NCBI RefSeq assembly: GCF_900102785.1
Contig: NZ_FNGC01000004.1
Span: forward strand, 248,001-312,000
From: Arthrobacter sp. ok362
GTDB lineage: Bacteria; Actinomycetota; Actinomycetes; Actinomycetales; Micrococcaceae
Reading direction: 5' to 3'
Length of the DNA stretch: 64,000 bases
Shown: positions 58,176 to 64,000 of the stretch, piece after piece
Position numbering within the stretch: the first letter of the stretch is position 1
Layout of the letters: every line of letters begins with the position of its first letter
Notes under the pieces: model-generated
The model's input: the letters and a program-made list of their open reading frames with translations, nothing else
Databases searched by the model: none
Told to the model about the DNA's origin: nothing
Position numbers and translations under genes: made by a program

Positions 58176-59483
58176 CTACGCCGGCGGTACAGCCCGGCTC
58201 AGCTCGGCGCTGATCCGGTCGATCACGGCAGCCGCGACGTCGGATTTGGAACCCGACGCCTCTTGGGGTTCGGAGCCGTCGCGGGAAAGGATGACTACGG
58301 AGTTGGTGTCTTCGCCAAAGACCAAGTCCCGGCCCACCTGGTTGACGACCAGCAGGTCACAGGCCTTCCGGCGCAGCTTGGCCCGGGCGTACTCGAGGAC
58401 GTCGCCCCCGGCGTCGCCTGTCTCGGCGGCAAAGCCGACGATCAGCTGATCCCTGGACGCGGCGTCGCGGACCTCGACCAGTTCCCGCAGGATGTCGGGG
58501 TTGCGCACCAGGTTGATCACCGGGTCGGCGACGTCGTCACGCTTCTTGATCTTGGTCCCGGAGACGTCCGCCGGGCGGAAGTCCGCGACGGCGGCGGCCA
58601 TGATGACGACGTTGGAGTCGGCGGCCGCGTGCAGCGCCGCCTTCCGCAACTCCAGGGCGGTCTCGACCTGGACGACCTCGACGCCGGCGGGCACCGGAAC
58701 CTCCATGTGGGCGGCCAGCAGGCGGACGCGGGCACCGGCTTCGAGGGCGGCCGCGGCCAGGGCCACGCCCTGCTTGCCCGAGGAGCGGTTGCCGAGGAAC
58801 CGCACGGGGTCCAGCGGTTCCCGGGTGCCGCCGGCGCTAACGGTCACCGTGAGCCCGGCCAACGGCGGGACCACCGACGGTGCCGCTGACGGACCCGCAG
58901 CCAGGACCGCGTCCACGTCCGGCTCCGCGGCCGGTGCCCCCGCCGAAGGAACAGTTGCTGCGGCGAGGGCCATGGCGGCGGTGAAAATCGCCTCCGGCTC
59001 GGGCAACCGGCCGGGCCCGGAGTCGGCGCCGGTCAGGCGGCCACTCGCGGGTTCCAGCACCGTCACGCCCCGGCTGCGCAGGGTTTCAACGTTGGCCTGG
59101 GTGGCGGGGTGCTGCCACATTTCGGTGTGCATGGCCGGGGCCATGAGCACCGGGCAGTCGCCGGCCATCAGCAGGGTGTTGGTGAGGAGGTCATCGGCCT
59201 GGCCGGTGGCCGCGCGGGCCAGGAGATCGGCCGTGGCGGGGGCCACGACGATCAGCTCTGCCTCGTGGCCGAGCCGGACATGGTTGACCGTGTGGACGGC
59301 GTCGAACACGCTGTTGCTCACGGGGTGCCCGGAAAGGGCCTCCCACGTGGCGACGCCGACGAAGCGGGTGGCCGCCTCGGTGGGGATGACCGTGACGTCA
59401 TGCCCGGCTTCAGTAAAAAGCCGGAGGAGCGATGCCACCTTGTAGGCGGCAATCCCTCCCCCGACTCCGAGGACTATGCGCAC
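58176..59483 (-). CDS. coaBC: bifunctional phosphopantothenoylcysteine decarboxylase/synthetase
   Basis: 435 aa. The CoaC flavoprotein part (GVGGGIAAYKVASLLR, PAMHTEMW, GRLTGADSGPGR) is joined by an Ala/Pro linker of about 40 residues to the CoaB part (VSAGGTREPLDPVRFLGNRSSGKQG, AAVADFRPA, KIKK). Converts 4'-phosphopantothenate and cysteine to 4'-phosphopantetheine for CoA. In an operon with rpoZ and metK. Confidence 0.96.
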   Translation of the reverse strand: MRIVLGVGGGIAAYKVASLLRLFTEAGHDVTVIPTEAATRFVGVATWEALSGHPVSNSVFDAVHTVNHVRLGHEAELIVVAPATADLLARAATGQADDLLTNTLLMAGDCPVLMAPAMHTEMWQHPATQANVETLRSRGVTVLEPASGRLTGADSGPGRLPEPEAIFTAAMALAAATVPSAGAPAAEPDVDAVLAAGPSAAPSVVPPLAGLTVTVSAGGTREPLDPVRFLGNRSSGKQGVALAAAALEAGARVRLLAAHMEVPVPAGVEVVQVETALELRKAALHAAADSNVVIMAAAVADFRPADVSGTKIKKRDDVADPVINLVRNPDILRELVEVRDAASRDQLIVGFAAETGDAGGDVLEYARAKLRRKACDLLVVNQVGRDLVFGEDTNSVVILSRDGSEPQEASGSKSDVAAAVIDRISAELSRAVPPA

Positions 59484-59535
59484 GTGATCTCCGTCAACAG
59501 GCAGTCTGTTTACTTGGCTCTTCCCGCGGAGGGAA

Positions 59536-59796
59536 TTACTCTGCGGCTTCGATCGGCGTGGAGACGAGCTTGCCTTCGTTGATCTCGCGCAGCGCGATCG
59601 ACAGGGACTTCTCGTTCAGCTTGGTGTCGACCAGCGGACCAACGTACTCGAACAGGCCCTCGTGCAGCTGGGCGTAGTAAGCGTTGATCTGGCGTGCGCG
59701 CTTGGCACCAAAAATCACCAGTCCGTACTTCGAGTCGGCGGCCTTCAGCAGCTCGTCGATCGGCGGGTTGATGATGCCTTCAAGGTTCGTGGACAC
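59536..59796 (-). CDS. rpoZ: RNA polymerase subunit omega
   Basis: 86 aa. It starts [17 protein letters not shown] and contains [20 protein letters not shown], the conserved omega core that binds the beta' subunit. Standard gmk-rpoZ-coaBC order. Confidence 0.97.
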   Translation of the reverse strand: MSTNLEGIINPPIDELLKAADSKYGLVIFGAKRARQINAYYAQLHEGLFEYVGPLVDTKLNEKSLSIALREINEGKLVSTPIEAAE

Positions 59797-59835
59797 GAAT
59801 TCTCCAAATTCTAACGGGCCGGTACGTCCCGGCGC

Positions 59836-60408
59836 CTAGCGCGGGTTCGGGGTCAGCCCCATGAGTGAAACAAGCTCGTCCGCTGCCCGACGAACGTCAT
59901 CATTGATGACGGTGTGGTCGAACTCCGGTTCAGCGGCAAGTTCTAGTTTAGCGGTTTCCAGCCTCTGCTGCTGTTCCTCGGCGCTTTCCGTGCCGCGGCC
60001 GACCAGCCGGCGGACCATTTCGTCCCAGCTCGGGGGCGCGAGGAACACAAACTGGGCCTCCGGGACGGCCTGCTTGACCTGACGGGCGCCCTGCAGATCG
60101 ATCTCCAGCAACACCGAGCGGCCCTCTGAAATGGCGGCGTCAACGGTGCTGCGCAGCGTGCCGTAGCGGTTCCGGCCGTGGACGACGGCCCACTCGAGCA
60201 ATTCGCCGTTTTCGATCAGGGAATCGAAGTCCTCGGCCGATTTGAAGAAGTAGTGGATCCCGTCCTGCTCCCCCGGCCGCGGCGGGCGTGTCGTGGCCGA
60301 TACGGACAGCCAGACGCCGGGGTAGTTGTCCCGGATGTAGGTGGACACGGTGCCTTTGCCAACAGCCGTCGGGCCGGCGAGGACTGTCAGTCCCGGTTTC
60401 TTGCTCAC
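59836..60408 (-). CDS. gmk: guanylate kinase
   Basis: 190 aa. The P-loop [32 protein letters not shown] for GMP binding and [11 protein letters not shown] are intact. Phosphorylates GMP to GDP. Note AVGK where many homologues have GVGK. Confidence 0.97.
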   Translation of the reverse strand: MSKKPGLTVLAGPTAVGKGTVSTYIRDNYPGVWLSVSATTRPPRPGEQDGIHYFFKSAEDFDSLIENGELLEWAVVHGRNRYGTLRSTVDAAISEGRSVLLEIDLQGARQVKQAVPEAQFVFLAPPSWDEMVRRLVGRGTESAEEQQQRLETAKLELAAEPEFDHTVINDDVRRAADELVSLMGLTPNPR

Positions 60409-60449
60409 ATATTCCTTTGGGCGGTGGTGGGGCAGCTCGGCGGACCGAG

Positions 60450-60767
60450 CTATTTGTCGTCAATAAAATCTACCAGCGCGCGGCGCTGGTGGATTCCCAG
60501 GCCCCGGACCCGTCGGGATTGTGCGATGCCAAGCTGGTCCATGATGGCCGCCGCCCGGACCCGGCCGATCCCGGGCAGGGCTTCGAGCAGCTCCACGATT
60601 CTCATGCGGGCAATGGCGTCGTCGGTTTCGGCGGCACTGATGACTTTGGCGATGGTCAGTTCTCCCGTCTTGAGGCGCTCCTTTGCCTCGGCCCTGGTGG
60701 CCCTTGCGGCAGCGGCCTTGCGAAGGGCGTCGGAACGCTCCTGCGGAGTGAGGGGTCTCAAACTCAC
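60450..60767 (-). CDS. mihF: integration host factor, actinobacterial type
   Basis: 105 aa from GTG at 60767 with GGGAGGAC six bases upstream. Begins [19 protein letters not shown] and has the helix-two-turns-helix [22 protein letters not shown] with a basic QSRRVRGLG. It is a nucleoid-associated DNA-binding protein, unrelated to enterobacterial IHF, and essential in mycobacteria. Confidence 0.95.
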   Translation of the reverse strand: MSLRPLTPQERSDALRKAAAARATRAEAKERLKTGELTIAKVISAAETDDAIARMRIVELLEALPGIGRVRAAAIMDQLGIAQSRRVRGLGIHQRRALVDFIDDK

Positions 60768-60946
60768 TGAAGTCCTCCCTGCATGGCGGGACGGGGCACT
60801 CATGCCCTTGCCCCGAACCTACCCGCTGGCGGCGGCAGAAATCAATGGAAATCTGCGGACCCCGGCATGAGCAAACCGTCCCCGAACCGGAAAGCCCGCA
60901 GCCCGGGTCCGGCAGTTCCGGTCCCGGGCCGGCTTGGCGGCTGCCG

Positions 60947-61813
60947 CTAGGCGGCGAGGAGTTCGTCGAGGGTGCGCCGCGCGGCGTCCCGCAGGGGCTG
61001 CAGCTGCGGTCCGGCGGAGAGGATGTCCCGGCTCGACGTGCCCAGAACCTGGGAATAGGCCGCACCGAACGTGCGGCGCAGGTCCGCGGCCGTGGCGCCC
61101 TGCGCACCCAGCCCGGGGGCAAGGATGGGTCCGCGGACCGCAGCCAGGTCGAGATCCAGTGCGGTGAGGGCTGAGCCCACCGTGGCGCCGACCACCAGGC
61201 CCACGGAACCGAGCGAACCGTCATAGCGGCGGTTCTCCACCGCGGCCGCTTCCGTGATCCGCCGCGCGACGGAGTCCGCCCCGCCAACGTGCTGGACCGA
61301 TGCACCTTCCGGGTTCGAGGTCAGCGCGAGGACGAACACCCCGCGACCGGACTCGGCCGCCAGGTCCAGGGCGGGCCGGAGCGACTCAAAGCCCAGGTAC
61401 GGGCTCAGCGTGACCGAATCCGCGGCCAGGCCCGAGCCGTCCCGAAGCCAGGCGTCGGCGTAAGCGGCCATGGTGGAGCCGATGTCGCCGCGTTTGGCGT
61501 CCGCAATGCTCAGCACGGAGGCTTCCGCCGCCGCGGCCAGGGTGCGTTCGAGCACGGCGATTCCAGCCGAGCCGTGCCGCTCGTACAGGGCCACCTGCGG
61601 CTTCACCGCGGCAGCGAGGGAGGCCACGGCCTCCAGAACGGTCAGCGAGAAGCGTTCCAGCCCGGCGGCGTCGTCAGTCAGCCCCCAGCGCTGCAGGAGT
61701 GCCGGGTGCGGGTCGATGCCGACGCACAGCGGGCCGCGGTCCGCCATGGCCCGCCCCAGCCGGGAGCCGAAGGACTCCCGGCTGGGCGTTTCGGCGGTCG
61801 ATGCCTCAGGCAT
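60947..61813 (-). CDS. pyrF: orotidine 5'-phosphate decarboxylase (long type)
   Basis: 288 aa. The catalytic [10 protein letters not shown] and [16 protein letters not shown] mark the long PyrF subgroup found in actinobacteria. It performs the last step of UMP synthesis. The start overlaps the carB stop by eight bases, so the two are translationally coupled. Confidence 0.96.
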   Translation of the reverse strand: MPEASTAETPSRESFGSRLGRAMADRGPLCVGIDPHPALLQRWGLTDDAAGLERFSLTVLEAVASLAAAVKPQVALYERHGSAGIAVLERTLAAAAEASVLSIADAKRGDIGSTMAAYADAWLRDGSGLAADSVTLSPYLGFESLRPALDLAAESGRGVFVLALTSNPEGASVQHVGGADSVARRITEAAAVENRRYDGSLGSVGLVVGATVGSALTALDLDLAAVRGPILAPGLGAQGATAADLRRTFGAAYSQVLGTSSRDILSAGPQLQPLRDAARRTLDELLAA

Positions 61814-64000
61814 CCTGCAGGGCCTTCAGGTTCGCGGCGTGCTCCTGCAGGCTCGTGACGGACCATTCGTACGTGCGCTGCGCCTCAATGGCCTGGACGG
61901 CGGCGTTGAACTCGGCCACGGTGGTGATGCAGGGGATGCCGATCGACGTCGCGGCGGCACGCAGTTCGTAGCCGTCGCTGCGGGCCTCGCCGCCGGAGGG
62001 GGTGTTGAAGACCATATCGATCTCGCCGGCGATGATGAGGTCGGCGATGGTGCCTTCGCCTTCGGCGCTGGAGCCCTCGGCGACCTTCCGGACCGGGGTG
62101 GCCTGGATTCCGTTTCGGCGCAGCACGTCAGCCGTGCCGCCGGTGGAGACGATCTCGAAGCCGAGGTCCGAGAGCCGCTTGACGCCCATGATGACCGAGC
62201 GCTTGTCCCGGTTCGCCACCGAGACGAAGATCTTGCCCTCGGTGGGCAGCGCGTTGTTGGCGGCCGCCTGGCTCTTGGCGAAGGCTGTGTCGAAGTGCTT
62301 GTCGATGCCCATGACCTCACCCGTGGAGCGCATTTCCGGGCCGAGCAGGGAGTCGACCACCTTGCCCTCGGGGGTGCGGAAGCGGCTGAACGGCAGCACG
62401 GCTTCCTTGACCGAGACCGGTGCATCCAGCGGCAGGGAGGAGCCGTCGCCGCTCTCCGGCAGCATCTTGTACGCGCTGCGGAGCTGGTTGATGGTGACGC
62501 CGGTGCCGATCAGGGCCGCGGCCTTCGCCATCTGGACACCGGTGGCCTTGGAGACGAACGGCACGGTGCGTGAGGCGCGCGGGTTGGCTTCGAGGACGTA
62601 GAGCACGTCGGAGGCCAGGGCGAACTGGATGTTGATCAGCCCGCGGACGCCCACGCCCTCGGCGATCGCCAGCGTGGCGGTCCGGACCCGTTCCAGCACA
62701 TTGCCGCCCAGGGTGATGGGAGGCAGCACGCAGGCCGAGTCGCCGGAGTGGATCCCGGCCTCCTCGATGTGCTCCATGATGCCGCCGAGGTACATCTCCG
62801 TGCCGTCGTAGAGGGCGTCGACGTCGATCTCGACGGCGTCCTCGAGGAAACGGTCGATCAGCACCGGGTGCTCCGGGGTGATTTCGGTGGCGTTGGCGAT
62901 GTAGCGGGAGAGGTTGGGCTCGTCGTAGACGATCTCCATGCCGCGTCCGCCGAGGACGTAGGAAGGGCGGACCAGGACCGGGTAGCCGATCTCGTCCGCG
63001 ATCTTCTTGGCGTCCTCGAAGGACACGGCGGTGCCGTTCTTCGGCGAGACGAGCCCGGCCTTGTCGAGCACGCGGGAGAAGGCGCCCCGGTGTTCGGCGA
63101 GGTCGATCGCCTCCGGCGAGGTGCCAAGGATCGGCACGCCGGCGTCGGCGAGCTGCTGGGCCAGTTTGAGCGGGGTCTGGCCGCCGAGCTGGACGAAGAC
63201 GCCCATGACGCCGCCGGTGCGCTCCTCGGCCGCGATGACCTCGAGCACGTCCTCCAGGGTGAGCGGCTCGAAGTAGAGCCGGGTGGAGACGTCGTAGTCC
63301 GTGGAGACGGTTTCCGGGTTGCAGTTGACCATCACGGTCTCGTAGCCGGCCTTGCGCAGCGCCATCGAGGCGTGAACGCAGGAGTAGTCGAACTCAATGC
63401 CCTGGCCGATCCGGTTGGGGCCGGAACCGAGGATGATGATGGACGGCTTGGCGTGCAGCGCGACCTCGTCCTCCTCGTCATAGGAGGAGTAGTGGTAGGG
63501 GGTGTACGCGGCGAACTCGGCCGCGCAGGTGTCCACAGTCTTGTAGACCGGACGGATGCCGAGGGCCTGCCGGACGCCGCGGACGACGTCCTCGGAGTTG
63601 TGGGTCAGGGCACCGATCTGCTCGTCGGAGAAGCCGTGGCGCTTGGCGCGGGTCAGCATCTCCGGAGTCAGCGCCGCGGCCTGCCGGATTTCGCGGGAGA
63701 TCTCGTTCAGCAGCTGGAGCTGGTCCAGGTACCAGGGGTCGATCTTGGTGGCCTCGAAGAGCTGTTCCACGGTGGCGCCGCCGAGCAGGGCGCGCTGGAC
63801 CTGGTGCAGGCGGTCGGTGGTGGGACGCTTGGCATTCTCGATCAGCTCAGCAACTTCCCATTCCGGGACGTGGCTGAAGTCCAGCTGGGAGCCCTTCTGC
63901 TCCAGGGAGCGCAGGGCCTTCTGCAGCGCCTCGGTGAAGTTCCGGCCCATGGCCATGGCCTCGCCCACCGATTTCATGGTGGTGGTCAGGGTGGGGTCTG
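61806..64000 (-). CDS. carB: carbamoyl-phosphate synthase large subunit, 5' end outside window
   Basis: About 730 residues of the C-terminal part are visible; the frame is still open at the window edge ([15 protein letters not shown]). The end of the first synthetase half, the oligomerisation region, the second ATP-grasp domain ([31 protein letters not shown]) and the C-terminal allosteric MGS-like domain ([29 protein letters not shown]) are present. It makes carbamoyl phosphate for pyrimidines and arginine. Confidence 0.97.
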   Translation of the reverse strand, partial: DPTLTTTMKSVGEAMAMGRNFTEALQKALRSLEQKGSQLDFSHVPEWEVAELIENAKRPTTDRLHQVQRALLGGATVEQLFEATKIDPWYLDQLQLLNEISREIRQAAALTPEMLTRAKRHGFSDEQIGALTHNSEDVVRGVRQALGIRPVYKTVDTCAAEFAAYTPYHYSSYDEEDEVALHAKPSIIILGSGPNRIGQGIEFDYSCVHASMALRKAGYETVMVNCNPETVSTDYDVSTRLYFEPLTLEDVLEVIAAEERTGGVMGVFVQLGGQTPLKLAQQLADAGVPILGTSPEAIDLAEHRGAFSRVLDKAGLVSPKNGTAVSFEDAKKIADEIGYPVLVRPSYVLGGRGMEIVYDEPNLSRYIANATEITPEHPVLIDRFLEDAVEIDVDALYDGTEMYLGGIMEHIEEAGIHSGDSACVLPPITLGGNVLERVRTATLAIAEGVGVRGLINIQFALASDVLYVLEANPRASRTVPFVSKATGVQMAKAAALIGTGVTINQLRSAYKMLPESGDGSSLPLDAPVSVKEAVLPFSRFRTPEGKVVDSLLGPEMRSTGEVMGIDKHFDTAFAKSQAAANNALPTEGKIFVSVANRDKRSVIMGVKRLSDLGFEIVSTGGTADVLRRNGIQATPVRKVAEGSSAEGEGTIADLIIAGEIDMVFNTPSGGEARSDGYELRAAATSIGIPCITTVAEFNAAVQAIEAQRTYEWSVTSLQEHAANLKALQDA

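Overview
The window is high-GC actinobacterial chromosome. Protein content and gene order (hrcA-dnaJ-rsmE, phoH-ybeY-CBS protein-era, leuA-recO-uppS, carB-pyrF-mihF-gmk-rpoZ-coaBC-metK-priA) point to the family Micrococcaceae, most likely Arthrobacter/Pseudarthrobacter. This assignment comes from protein likeness and synteny judged by eye, not from a database search. No rRNA, tRNA, prophage, insertion sequence or CRISPR array was found.

Layout. 1-12.4 kb holds a truncated hydrolase, then mostly minus-strand housekeeping genes: uppS, recO, leuA with a leucine leader peptide, an M13 metallopeptidase on the plus strand, an LCP cell-wall ligase, era, a CNNM/CBS membrane protein, ybeY and phoH. 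12.6-17.2 kb is an accessory stretch of mainly plus-strand genes (methyltransferase, two GNATs, NUDIX hydrolase, META-like lipoprotein) with a decayed phosphotransferase gene and a single-chain PheS-like/FDX-ACB protein behind a structured leader. 17.4-29.1 kb returns to core genes: GerMN lipoprotein, rsmE, dnaJ, hrcA with a CIRCE operator, DUF3097, DUF4870, hemW, lepA, a MazF-like protein, rpsT and holA. 29-37.5 kb has comEC, comEA, a repeat-rich secreted protein, a 61-aa protein, degV and leuS. The leuS leader encodes a Leu-rich micro-peptide followed by an intrinsic terminator, which looks like a transcription attenuator.

38.3-46.1 kb is a plus-strand operon of two different CusA/MdtB-type RND permeases separated by a short lipoprotein that resembles only the membrane-proximal end of an RND adaptor, followed by a secreted protein. 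This is unusual in a bacterium with no outer membrane. 46.2-51.5 kb is a glycerol module: glpK, glpF and glpD, with a divergent SorC-type regulator and a candidate operator. 51.6-54.5 kb has an aldo/keto reductase, an alpha/beta hydrolase and a GT4 glycosyltransferase. 54.5-64 kb is a minus-strand core block running carB, pyrF, mihF, gmk, rpoZ, coaBC, metK, priA; carB continues beyond the window.

Regulatory themes. Two leucine genes (leuA and leuS) each carry a tiny Leu-codon-rich leader peptide with base-pairing potential just after the Leu codons. Several plus-strand genes start six or seven bases after a TAnnnT -10 box with no ribosome binding site, as expected for leaderless mRNAs. Two short tandem repeats containing TAG lie directly after gene ends.
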